Assembly (NCBI GenBank): GCA_900617975.1
Contig: UZAE01012407.1
Coordinates: 18,755-42,832, forward strand
Reading direction: 5' to 3'
Source of the DNA: Rodentolepis nana
Lineage: Eukaryota > Platyhelminthes > Cestoda > Cyclophyllidea > Hymenolepididae
DNA length: 24,078 bases
The position numbers were made by a program, and so were the translations under genes. Shown piece after piece: positions 8,401 to 17,816 of this stretch (positions within the stretch are counted from its first letter, which is position 1; each line of letters starts with the position of its first letter). The notes under the pieces are model-generated. The model worked only from the letters and a program-made list of their open reading frames with translations. It had not been told where the DNA came from and made no database searches.

Positions 8401-11400
8401 ACTTCCATTCCTCCTTCTTCCTCAAGTGCTTCATCTCCCTTTACTGGGGATCTCAAAGTAGCAGTCTGTATAGCATCAACTTGCTCCTTCTGGGATTGGG
8501 CAATGGGCGGCTGTCGCTTTGAGACTGACTTGAGGAGCAATTCACCAATTTCATGAATCACTTCAGCCATCACGATGGTTGGTGTTTCAATTAATTGGAA
8601 GATTGTCGCTACAGCCTACGTGAAAAGGAAGAAATCGATTGTATAAAAAAAGATGAAAACTTAAAATCTTGTCTGCTTGAAGCAATTTAGCAGGTCTTGA
8701 GATTAGCACTGGCAGAGAATAAGATTCTGAGCTAGTTTTAATCGTGTGACATAACTCCTATGACATAAAATTGTCCAGAATGACTAAACATGGGAGCTAC
8801 AAGGATCAGGACTGTTGGTAGCATTTGATAAAGGGAGAAAGCTTCAATGGGGAAATTTAATTAAATAAGGATATATAAAAAAGACAATAGAAACAGCAGG
8901 GTATTTAGGCTGGACCCAAATGGGTCGGACAAAATAATTTCCAGTAGAGCAGAGAAACGCATTGATTTAAAGAGTCCACGTTACTGAATCTACCAGTTCA
9001 TGTATCTTTTAATTTTGCCATCTCGATGGTAAGTTGTTCGAACAATTTAGAGAATTTCTAAGCCTACTTGTAAATTCGCTCTAACTGCAGGCTATGTGAA
9101 AGAGCAAATCCGGAAATTAACCATTCAAAGGGGGTAACAAGGCGTGTCCATCTCCCAAAATTGACTTTCGACATCTCCACGTACTTTCTCATTCAGTCAC
9201 ATTGAATAGATGAACAATTAATTCAAAGTCAAAGGAGTAAAGTCCGAGAAGATTCGTCCAAGTATCAAAGACAATCTTACCTGTTCCATAAGCGGAATCC
9301 AATGTATACGGGAAGCAGACGTGAAGGTAGAGATTAGAAGCTTACGCAGCGATGTGCACAGAGTATGTGTCACTGGTAGTCGGAAGGGTTCGCTTAATTT
9401 CGAGTTGGTCAGTGTGACTCTAGCAGTAGAGTTCTTTGACTTCGCAGCCTGCTAAAATGAGGAAAAAGAGGTGATGAACTAAAAAAGTAAATAGTCATTT
9501 ATTTATTTATATCAAATGGCAGTCTTTAAGATAGTTATCATTAGCCCTTTAGTTGACTTCGGGCTTCACGGTAGTTATCATTAGCCCTTTAGTTGACTTC
9601 GGGCTTCACAGGACAGCTATCATTAGCCCTTTAGTTGACTTCGGGCTTCACAGAAGGGAGGAACATCATAGTGAGAAAAAATTGGGAAGGGAGAACAGAA
9701 GAGTGATTAAGAGATATAAAAGAGACAGGCACAAAGGTAGAGAAAAAAGGTAAGGCGAGCACTGTGGAAGTGGTTGAATATGACATGCAGGGGGATCATG
9801 GTAGTTTGAGGTTAGAAGTCAACTGCCGGTCTAAAGACCTTTTCGCCATGTAAGTAAACATTGCCCAGGGTGCACCACGTGGAGTGAATAGTTACTGATA
9901 GTAAAAAAGTAAGGCTTACTTTATCAGTGGGAATCATTTGTTGAATGACCATACAGGCGTACATAGCGCACTCCAAGTCGACATTAGCGTAGCCCATCGA
10001 ATCACCCAGACCATAATTGACCAAATCACTCAGATGCAACTCCAAGTTCCTTCGACTCGGCCTATAACACAAAAATAGCGAAATGCGAGAAAGAGAAAGG
10101 CCATAACAAGAGATCGCTAAGCTCAGAATTTAAATGTAAGGACAAGCTTCAAAACTTTCCCGAATCGATGTGTACTCATTCCATCCAAAACGTCATTTGT
10201 CCTAAATGCCTTAAATATGACACCTTAGAAAATCCCAAACCAAAAAGGTGGTAAGTGCAAATAGGTACACATTGAAATCATTACTGTTCAGGGCAGAAAA
10301 GTTCTTAAAATAAGCATCCTAATGAAAGCAATGCCACTTAATTAACCTCATATCTTTCGTGCAGATATTAACATACCAATAAAGATCAAATGAAGTTCGT
10401 AATAAAATTCGTTTAACAAGTGGTGTTATAATTGGTGAATAGAAAGTACAACGTACGATGAGGTCATTTTCAATAATATAAGCAACGCCTTGAGCTCCTG
10501 TTTGCGTTTTTGTGAAACTTTGGAAGCACTTTCAACGATTGTGGAAGCAAAAGTGGTGAATCTCGTCCATAGTTCCTGTTTGAGGTCCTCATCAACATGA
10601 CCAAGATCGAGTAATTCACGCAGTATCCGTTCAAGAGAGACAAAATCTCCCAAGGAGGATTCGGACACAAGGTTCACAAGTGTTGAAATCACTGCATCGA
10701 CTGCAGCCGGTGACAAACGACCCTCTTCGGTAAAAGATTCATTCACAATGTCTGGCTGGAAGTACAGACGTCTGTACGAAGGGAGAAAGATTTCAAATTA
10801 GACTAAAACGGAAAAAGCATATTGACGGAGTCAGAGACCTACCTAGAAGCATCCAGAACGGATTTTCTAATTTGCTCCTCCTGGGACCAAATCATTGCCA
10901 TCATGTGTCGTAGCGCAGCATCTAGATTTCGTACACCAGCCTGTTTCGCAGTGAGGAAGAATTCGATGGCTTCGAGGACATCAGTAGTAGTCTTAGAATG
11001 AAGCATATTTCGAATATCTTCAATTCCTGTTGTTACATAGTCGGCAAACCTTTGCATTTCCAAAAGGTAGGCCACACAAGCTTTCTGACGAATAAGGTCA
11101 GCCTTTTGGGCTTCAAAAGCAACTTCGGCCGACATTGCATGAGGTGAGTGTCCTGATTGCTTCGATGTTCCTCCCATTTGACCCTCCTGAGCAACCTCTG
11201 CTGCGGAATGAATTACTGCTTCTAGAGCTGCAGCTGCCTCCGAAACTCCCTGTTCCTCAGCTAGATTTTCGCTCAACTTATTTCGGACTCGTTCTTCTTG
11301 TTCAATCTCACTACCATCCTCTTGAGATTCGCTACTCTGCCTCATGGTCTCATCCCCTTCATCGTCCGAATCCAACAGATTACGACCACGACATTTTCTC

Positions 11401-14400
11401 GAAGCTTTGATTTCCCCCTCTTCCTCAGTATTGGCAGCATGATTTTCCACTGATGCGGTACCCCCCGCTGGGTTCGGTAGGAGATTGGCATCGTTAGCAC
11501 TAAGATGACCTTTAATATTGATGAAAAAATGAGCAGATTTATTGATTTTCACGCGCTCTTTACTGAAAGCGTACGTGGATTTATTGATTTCTGGAAATAC
11601 CGACTTATATGTGGTCCCACTCCCATTCCACTTTATTCTTCAGAATATAGATTCACCCGAATTTTGCAAGGATAGCTTCTATCAAGTTCTGTAAGTGGTC
11701 ATACTACTGGCTCAATACTTTTTGCACCCCGTCACAAAAGCAAAACGAAATTTTTATTGCCATCAATTTCCAGATCTAACTCGTGATCCTCGCGTGTGAA
11801 CTATAAATCGGTAGATCGATTTTTCATTCAATCGAGAGCAACAAACTCAGACAGGCTTAGTGGATTCGAAATAAGATTAAGGCGAAGGAAGTGCCACTTG
11901 ATTTAAATCCAAATTTACCAGCATTAAGAACAGTTGAAAACAAATAGCTGCACAACGATTCCTTCTCTTTTTTGATCAAATTTCATTTGAAGATCAAGAA
12001 ATTGGAAACCTTGAGGAAAATAGCGAAACAACGTAAACTATCAAGGGAATTCGAGACAAAAAAGGTAGAAAAGTGTAAGGCTGCAAACTGCATGCGGATT
12101 TTCACAGAAAAGACAGCACTCTTGCAAAATTAAAGAGAACACTTTTCCTCAGAGAACATCAAATTAAGGGTTATTTTAAGTCCTATCAAAGAAACACCTA
12201 TTGAAAGGGCATATAGAGGCATGTAATTCTTTACGCTGTAACATGTACCAACGAGTCTCTTCAAGACATACCTCTAAAAAGAACCTGATATGTATTTCAA
12301 AGCTGAAAGTGATGGCTTAAATATCCCTAGCCACTTCTGCAACCATTTCTTCAGAGCTAAAACCATGCACCAGCCTATTCGAGAATAAAGTACTCAAAGT
12401 GGATAAACAGGCATATTATAATTAGATAATGGGACTGTACATACCAAAATTATGCTCCAAGATTTGAAGCCTCTCTTGCTCCTTATTCAGAACACCAGAA
12501 AAGTCTTCTTTTGTGAGCTAGTTGAAAAGACACTGGATTAATTTCAATTTAAATAAGCATAAATAGAACCCAAGAAACGAGCATACCTTGGCAGCGGGAC
12601 TTTGAGTAATGATAATGGTGAACAGACGCAGAGCATGTTTTCGAGCCAAACTAGAAACATCAAACACTGCTCCCTCAGGTCCAACCAGCAAGTTAACTAA
12701 CTGAACTTGACGTTTAATAGGAAGGCCCTATGAATTAATTATTCTTGTCATTAAACTGTCCTTATCAATGCGAAAGTACTCTTAAATAAGAACAAAAAAG
12801 GAACCAACCCCTGATGAGGCAATATTGCACCAGATTTGCAAGGCCCGAGATCGCACAAAACCATTGACATCATGAATGTGTTCCTAGAAGATAATATAAG
12901 GATTACAAAATTAGGAAGATAAATAGGGAGGGGGGGGGGAATTGATAGAGAAGTCTATATGGGCCGTTGGCGTAGTGGTCAAAATGCACATCCGCACGAG
13001 TGTGCATATTCAGTGGACTACATAAAAGTAAAAATGGAGGACTGATATTATTCTATCCCAGCGGTCCCAATACACCTCCTATGGTCAGGTCAGCGACTCG
13101 ATAATATATGCCTAATATGGCGAAACGCCAAACATTCCCCCCCCCCCCCCACCTTCCCTACTGTCGACAGATTCCACATTTTATTCTGCCACTGATTTGA
13201 GGCTCATTGGCCGGTTTCAATCCAGGTGGGTCAACTATCAACAACTTCAAAGACGGTATCTTTATTAATGCGAGAATATGCATTCAGGTGCTCTACGTTC
13301 CACTAACAGTAGAGAATGAAATTTTGAGGCTCCGAGATAGTTGGCTGCTGAATGGCGTGGAACACATGCAACGACAAAGACTCCTTAACATTTCGAAATA
13401 GTTTTTACCTGGAGAACATCCATAAGACGATCGCGCTGAATTTTGTCCTTTTCCACCATTTGAGCATGGTCTGAGCCCAGATTACATAGGACCTGACCGA
13501 TGACATTGAGAGCACAGTTGCGCATCTGATAGGGATCTTCTGAGAGCCGAGCACGAATCGTTGGAAGAATGGAAGTGGCAAGAGATGGGTGGGTTGAGGA
13601 GACGGAATCAAGGAATGTGCAAAGATTGTGTGTACCCGTGGCATCACGTTCTAAATCCTCTCCGTTATAGCTACAGATCTCCTAGACGAAAAAAAACAGA
13701 CTAATAAAGTGAAGTCAAATGAGATATTTTATCAATCTAATACAAAACATCTAGCAACCTGAAATTTCCTCAACTAATATCGCAAGCATCAATAATGGGG
13801 AAGACATTAAGCCAAACACTAGGAGCACAAACTCTACATTAGCCATTTAAATTACCAACTGAAAGTAGTAGTATATCTACCTAACAGGATAAAACTAAAT
13901 CCAAAGGCTATTCGGGAATGCGTACTGAACACTGATCTTGGAAGGGGATTAGCATCATGAATTATCCCTGAGGAGAAAATATAATTTTGGCAATCCAACT
14001 CATTAGATGGAAAGAGTTGGGAGCCGAGCAAGTAACCTCTGACTTCGCAGACCAATCTGCTAATCACAACGCCACCAGTAACGCACTTGGACAAATGGCA
14101 ACTACATCGATCAACATCGAAAATCGAGGATGCTTTCTAACCTCCTGGCGTAATAGGATAAATTAAAGTGTTGCAATATCATATTACTAGATTAAAATTA
14201 GTCAACTCACATTGAGCAATTCCTTCACAAAAGGCACCATAGATTCATCAGCCATGAAAGTGTTGACAATGGAAGAGAAAACGGTGGCTGTATGGGCGAA
14301 ACACTGAAGCATTTGAGCAAGTTTCAGACAGCAGGCAATACTGTGTTTGTAGCGTTGAATTAGAGTACTCAATAAATTTGTTATAGCAGTTCTCACACCC

Positions 14401-17208
14401 GCATTGGCCGCCAGTGACTTGTTCTCCAATAGCTTGTAAGAACTGTTGGCTAGTAAGCTGAAATTAGTAGGAATAAGCCATTATAACAGCTGCTTATTAT
14501 CGTCCTTGGCTAACAATTTATTAAAGCCAAGAAGAGTTCATGGAAGGGCAGAAAAAATAACTGCTGTCTGGAACCCGACTCGAAAATGGGTCATGGGGGT
14601 GCATTCCTCATACAAGCGAAAATCAATTATTGAATTTTTAAACGTGCACCTAGATACATAAGACCGGCATTGAAGCAAAAGTTAGTTAAGCAGGTAGTCA
14701 AGGCATTTATCATAAATCGATTTACATTAAAGGTGCCTTATTTTTACCTCCTTAAACGTCTTTCGAGCTACGAGTCTCCTACTTCCTCAAATGTGTAAAA
14801 TTGTGGCCTCATAAAAGTGACAACTAGGAGGCATAAGAGCTGCTATTCAAGATAATACAGCGAATATCAACGACTTTAAATGCAACATTTCATATAATTT
14901 TTCAGGCATAATTAAATAGAAGACTGCTTCAAATGTCACCTAAATAAGTTCCAGTTTTAAGGAAAGGAGAGATGTTGAGGTTGGGATACCACTAAGTAGA
15001 AAGTTATTCACTTACTTACTCTGAAAGGACCACTGAAAGGACCTAAACGGGTGTAAAAATGGTAATAACAAAAAAGTTTTCAATCATTACAAAAGAACAC
15101 AGAGAGCGTCTCGGTTTGCAATTCAAGGAAGAAAGATCAGAATGCCATGTGGATAGGTAGGAGCATGCATAGATCTTCATGTTTCTCGTTTCCTTTCATC
15201 CTTTGAACTCTATACTTCTTAGTCATTTCCATTTTTCATTCATCTCGCACTAAATTTGCCTCACTACGTAACGCTCCTTACGCAGACCATATTTCCAGCA
15301 TAATAAAGTCATAGTCCGCAATCTCGGAAGAAACAAATGTGGTTGACGACTTCATTAAGTTCACGAATAGAGGGATCTCAATTTCATTTCACTAGTATTG
15401 GGTGTTCTATCTCAACTCTGCTGTGCTAAGATCGTGTAGGCTATTTAATATCGTCTGATATCATTCTGACTTCTCGATTTTCTGAAGAAAATAGAAATTG
15501 AGGTAAAACGGTTAGCCACCGTAATTAAGAAACAAATCCAGTAATCAAGGAGATAAAACATGAAGTTTGAATGAGGGAAAAAGAACTATTCATTAGGTAA
15601 ATATTTATCAGCCTGAATCCAATAAATCAAATGAATCAATACGAATGATGTCACTCTCGGCAAAATTTCATCTACTAGTTTTACACTCCAGCAAAGCTTA
15701 TATGCGTGCACCCAGAATGAAAAATTAGTGTTTTTTTCTAACTTGATAAAACATCTGTACAAAATAACACGTATAAAAGTAATTTCAACGTACTTGACAA
15801 AGTCTTCCTCCACAACAGGCGGGTCCCAGAATTGCCGAATTTCCAGTTTGCAGAGTTGATCAAGGACTGTAAGTGCATTGGAGCATTCGGTTGACCAGTC
15901 AAGGGAGATGTCCGAATTTTGTCTGCGAACTTTCGCAGCCGAAGTGGTGGCTTTACCTCGTCCACGACCGACCTAGTAGGTTGAAATAGGATATTAAAGC
16001 AAAAAAGGTAGTAAATTAATGGTAGAAAGGAAAGGAGAATACCTAAAATTATCAACCAAATACATGTATACAGAAAACATATTATAATCAGGGGAAGTAT
16101 GGCATCTATTCTTGGAAAATACTTTAAAATCAAAAACATCGAAAAGATACTAAATCAAGAGATGAGGAAACCTTTGAGTGAAGGATTGCTCTGAAACGAG
16201 ACGAGATTAACGGCTTGTTGCTTACATAGAGGACACTACTAAATTGGAGAATCGATTCTATTTCTTAACAATAAAAATTCTGGCTTATACCATTCAACAC
16301 AAACAAACACACCTTTAAAATGATATCTGAGAGTGCTAGATTCACGGTGGTCAAGAATAGAGAAGTAAATAAGTCAAGAAATTGTTTAAGAGAGAACTAT
16401 CTCAAACAAAGATTACCAACTAAATAATAATCGATTTACAGCAATGACATTTAAAAGAAGCCTAGTATAATAGTAAAGGGCCAAAGCAATGAAGCAAAAT
16501 CATAAATCACTGAAAATACCAAAACAGCCGAAGTGACTACCTTATTTAATGCAGCAGCACTAGCCTCAGCAACGGAATCATTTTCAATAATTTCAATGAA
16601 CTGACAGAGAAGGTAGGCATGCATCTTGACAGCATTTCTACGCTCAAGGAGATCACTCCGATTAAATGACGAATTTGGGTCGACGGGTTTTATAACACTG
16701 GCCAACTCACGAACAGAGACTTCGCATCCTAAAAAATAAGAAAACGGATAATTATATTGTTGATACGTATTGGTGCATGTGAATAAAAAAATGTCACAGC
16801 AAGTGAAATAAAGGGCAAAAAACCTTTGAGAACAACACTCCAAGCGTCTTCCTTTGTATTCGCATCGACAGACTTCCATTCACTATAGCAACAAAGGATT
16901 TAGCAAACATGAGAAGTTTTTGTAGCGGAAAACAGTATAGATATTAACGTACTGTAAAACGCTGAATAAAATATCGAAACACTTAAAAATGGCGCGATGC
17001 CCCTCGCGAACTAGATACTTCTGGCAACCTTTAACAAGAAAGCAAAGATAAGAATATAGCCGAAAATATTTATACTAAGTTACAAATGCGTGTTACTTTG
17101 GACGGAGAGCGGCAAATTACGAACACACACAAGCTCATTTACAAAGTATGAGGAAATCGTTGAGGTCAGAAGATCGTTTCGTGTTACCGGAATCACGAAT
17201 TCCATCAT
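3715..17208 (-). CDS. NCAPD2: Condensin complex subunit 1 (CAP-D2/NCAPD2), 23 exons
   Basis: This HEAT-repeat subunit of condensin I binds the kleisin subunit and helps compact mitotic chromosomes. Exons (minus strand): 17208-17097, 17028-16953, 16882-16824, 16728-16541, 15972-15794, 14457-14211, 13681-13409, 12883-12809, 12727-12587, 12517-12445, 11509-10843, 10771-10457, 10061-9920, 9448-9281, 8615-8346, 7605-7411, 7325-7314, 7202-6963, 6102-5827, 5493-5300, 5227-5147, 4664-4445, 4041-3715. All boundaries are GT-AG, every junction keeps frame, and the total is 4530 nt: 1509 aa plus stop, against about 1400 in human. Similarity to animal CAP-D2 runs from the N terminus (MMEFVIP) to the acidic tail and is strongest in the Cnd1 core (RFPNLIEPWTPNLYARLRD). 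The start is the first ATG of exon 1; ATG 17205 is an alternative. Three donors read GTACGT (exons 2, 5, 12). No break is seen. Exact boundaries are inferred without transcripts. Confidence 0.93.
4995..5008. repeat. C14 homopolymer run
   Basis: A run of 14 C lies in an NCAPD2 intron, at the end of a longer pyrimidine tract. A 10-base G run sits at 4248-4257 in the next intron. Confidence 0.9.
5827..7605 (-). other. NCAPD2: NCAPD2 exons 16-19: entry to the Cnd1 core
   Basis: Exon 16 carries ALAGHIALKILVHLEFSVLNE plus a basic coiled stretch. Exon 18 carries the family motif LLGAVADDAEADYVRNVLN and PGHLLTRLLPIVVHVC. Exon 19 is the most conserved part of the protein: ICEQNLQLLFTLAERSPSE, VVRANLIVGLGDLARRFPNL, IEPWTPNLYARLRDDSAKVR and TLSHLILNDMVK. 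The intron 6103-6962 (860 nt) has a TA microsatellite near 6400 and a possible 24-nt cassette exon at 6351-6374. The intron 7606-8345 (740 nt) contains nothing I recognise. Confidence 0.92.
7314..7325 (-). other. NCAPD2: NCAPD2 exon 17: 12-nt microexon
   Basis: On the minus strand a pyrimidine-rich tract ending CTCCCTTAG is followed by AATGTCAGCGTG and then GTAAGT, a perfect donor. The 12 nt encode Asn-Val-Ser-Val in phase 0 on both sides, so the exon can be included or skipped without breaking the frame between exon 16 (...ASARN) and exon 18 (NTTLEM...). The flanking introns are 85 and 111 nt. Strong splice sites on both sides support it, but transcript evidence is missing. Confidence 0.7.
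9480..9490. repeat. Target-site duplication, left copy (retroposon copy 2)
   Basis: TAAAAAAGTAA is repeated exactly at 9902-9912. The sequence is A-rich, so a chance match is less unlikely than for copy 1. Confidence 0.7.
9491..9901 (-). mobile_element. SINE-like retroposon, copy 2, in an NCAPD2 intron
   Basis: The element is bracketed by a perfect 11-bp direct repeat (TAAAAAAGTAA) at 9480-9490 and 9902-9912. It reads on the minus strand and ends in an A/T-rich tail (ATTTATTTATTTATAT on the plus strand near 9497-9512). It matches copy 1 along nearly its full length but lacks the mariner. At 411 bp it is longer than copy 1 mainly because a 40-bp unit is triplicated (9532-9653). Near its 5' end the minus strand contains TGGCGAAAAGG, an exact fit to a Pol III A-box consensus; no good B box is seen at the usual distance. 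Confidence 0.82.
9532..9653. repeat. Tandem triplication of a ~40-bp unit inside SINE-like copy 2
   Basis: Units start at 9532, 9572 and 9614 and share TATCATTAGCCCTTTAG and TTGACTTCGGGCTTCAC. Copy 1 and the LINE tail at the right edge of the window have the unit only once, so the expansion happened in this copy. Confidence 0.92.
9902..9912. repeat. Target-site duplication, right copy (retroposon copy 2)
   Basis: This is an exact copy of 9480-9490. It lies only 7 nt from the edge of NCAPD2 exon 13. Confidence 0.7.
10843..11509 (-). other. NCAPD2: NCAPD2 exon 11: acidic linker and central HEAT region
   Basis: This is the longest exon at 667 nt. Its first half encodes a low-complexity acidic, Ser-rich stretch (EEEGEIKASRK, LLDSDDEGDETM, SESQEDGSEIEQEER), probably disordered. 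The second half returns to folded CAP-D2 sequence: ADLIRQKACVAYLLEMQRFAD, TTTDVLEAIEFFLTAKQAGV and MIWSQEEQIRKSVLDAS, which match the conserved middle of the family. The acidic linker helps explain why the protein is longer than the human one. The upstream intron (11510-12444, 935 nt) shows no recognisable content. Confidence 0.88.
12961..13020 (+). repeat. Possible tRNA-like SINE head (plus strand, intronic)
   Basis: The stretch GGGCCGTTGGCGTAGTGG starts like a tRNA and contains an A-box-like TGGCGTAGTGG (12968-12978). It is followed by a 7-bp stem, ATGCACA / TGTGCAT. No B box lies at tRNA spacing; a B-box-like GGTTTCAATCC occurs about 240 nt downstream near 13212. It may be a decayed tRNA-derived SINE. 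It is not a functional tRNA. Confidence 0.3.
13137..13150. repeat. C14 homopolymer run
   Basis: A run of 14 C lies in an NCAPD2 intron, with a run of 10 G in the same intron at 12930-12939. Long G/C homopolymers stand out in this AT-rich region. Confidence 0.9.
14018..14088 (-). repeat. Possible tRNA-derived SINE head (minus strand, intronic)
   Basis: On the minus strand TGGCGTTGTGATTAGCAG (14074-14057) resembles a tRNA D-arm and A box. It is followed by an anticodon-arm-like GGTCTGCGAAGTC and then a B-box-like GCTCGGCTCCCA (14029-14018) at about tRNA spacing. The T arm departs from the GGTTCGA consensus and the stems are imperfect, so this is read as an old tRNA-related retroposon rather than a tRNA gene. 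Confidence 0.38.
15794..17208 (-). other. NCAPD2: NCAPD2 exons 1-5: N-terminal condensin region
   Basis: These exons encode residues 1 to about 205. Recognisable blocks in order are MMEFVIPVTRNDLL (CAP-D2 N terminus), AIFKCFDILFSVLHEWKSVD, AVKMHAYLLCQFIEIIE and CKLEIRQFWDPPVVEEDFV, the last two being hallmarks of the condensin N-terminal domain. A basic stretch (VGRGRGKATTSAAKVRR) precedes the last block. The first three introns are short (68, 70 and 95 nt) and the fourth is 568 nt, with no gene seen in it. The donors of exons 2 and 5 are GTACGT; using them rather than the overlapping GT two bases downstream is what keeps the frame and the match to the family. Confidence 0.9.
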
Positions 17209-17816
17209 TATGGCCTGAAAAAAATATGAATCAACGCATAAATTTAGCACCCATGCTTGAAGCAATTAAAAAACGCGTACAACACGAAAGCTATAATAAA
17301 ATTTTACTAAAAAGTGTACACATCAATAATGAACTGAAAAGCTAAATATGTAAAAATAAATATAAATGAATTTAGAAACTTAAAAATTACGAACCTAATC
17401 CGGCTAGTACTTTTGAAAGGTCCACTCCGATAGGCTTGATAAAATTCAAGGTCATATTTTGAATTTAGTCTCAACTTAAAAAATTAACCTTACCTTTAAA
17501 AGACAGACTCCTACAATACATTAACAAATATAAATGATGGTAAAATTTTATATATGTTTAGCCCAAAAGGATTTTTGCATATGCGTGCAAATGCTCTCCG
17601 AAGAAACAGTTTGCAAACTGGTTTGAATCACCTCTCTTTTGGCAGCACCTTGAAAGCCTCTGTACTTGTTTGTCTCTTGTTTAGGATTTTGGTCTTTGCT
17701 AGGTACGTTTTGTAGCTTGAATTGTTTTGTGTTATGAAATTATAGCTCTATTTATTTTAATTTGTTAATTTTCTTTGCAAATTATATTACAATTGTGTTT
17801 TACAACAAGGTTGGTA
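17209..17816. promoter_or_regulatory. Head-to-head promoter region of NCAPD2 and MED8
   Basis: The two genes are transcribed apart from this ~608-bp gap, which must hold both start regions. It contains a perfect 14-bp palindrome (CAGTTTGCAAACTG, 17607-17620) and, just before it, GCATATGC and TGCAAATGC motifs around 17577-17594. No TATA box at a convincing place was identified. On the minus strand an acceptor-like pyrimidine tract plus CAG ends 6 nt before the NCAPD2 start codon, so that mRNA may have a 5' UTR intron or be trans-spliced. Confidence 0.55.

Larger units (their letters stand above)
8346..10771 (-). other. NCAPD2: NCAPD2 exons 12-15: middle HEAT repeats
   Basis: These exons encode residues about 697-995. 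Exon 12 opens with RLYFQPDIVNESF and continues with a helical block; exon 13 carries NLELHLSDLVNYGLGD; exon 14 carries SEPFRLPVTHTLCTSLRKLL and RIHWIPLMEQ; exon 15 carries AVATIFQLIETP. Exon 15 ends in an acidic segment containing the S-P-x-K motif RSPVKGD, a possible CDK site. The acceptor of exon 14 is a tandem CAGCAG-type site (9451 or 9448), so one Gln may be optional. The intron 9449-9919 holds SINE-like copy 2. The intron 8616-9280 shows nothing recognisable. Confidence 0.88.
12445..14457 (-). other. NCAPD2: NCAPD2 exons 6-10: first HEAT block
   Basis: These exons encode residues about 205-474. The helical repeat blocks match CAP-D2: NLLANSSYKLLEN at the start of exon 6, KLAQMLQCF, RDATGTHNLCTFLDSV and YQMRNCALNVIGQVL in exon 7, EHIHDVNGFVRSRALQIW in exon 8, and SLARKHALRLFTIII in exon 9. 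The 1336-nt intron before exon 6 (14458-15793) holds nothing I recognise. The introns at 13682-14210 and 12884-13408 each carry a tRNA-like SINE-head candidate, listed separately. Confidence 0.9.

Noticed and set aside
9553..9753. Plus-strand 66-codon frame with repeated ISPLVDFGLHR
   Set aside because: It is produced by the triplicated 40-bp unit of a non-coding retroposon read on the opposite strand.
13405..13647. 80-codon minus-strand frame over NCAPD2 exon 7
   Set aside because: It is in the wrong frame; the phase-0 frame of 13681-13409 gives clear CAP-D2 sequence.
14018..14088. A functional tRNA gene
   Set aside because: Several stems are imperfect and the T arm lacks the GGTTCGA core, so it is kept only as a possible SINE head.
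15586..16139. Long minus-strand open frames around NCAPD2 exon 5
   Set aside because: Only 15972-15794 matches the family. The rest is AT-rich intron read through, with hydrophobic low-complexity translation.
17393..17455. Minus-strand ATG followed by about 20 codons and a GT, looking like a first exon of NCAPD2
   Set aside because: Joining it to the acceptor before the MMEF start gives the wrong frame and a stop soon after, and MMEF already aligns with the N terminus of the family. At most it is 5' UTR.
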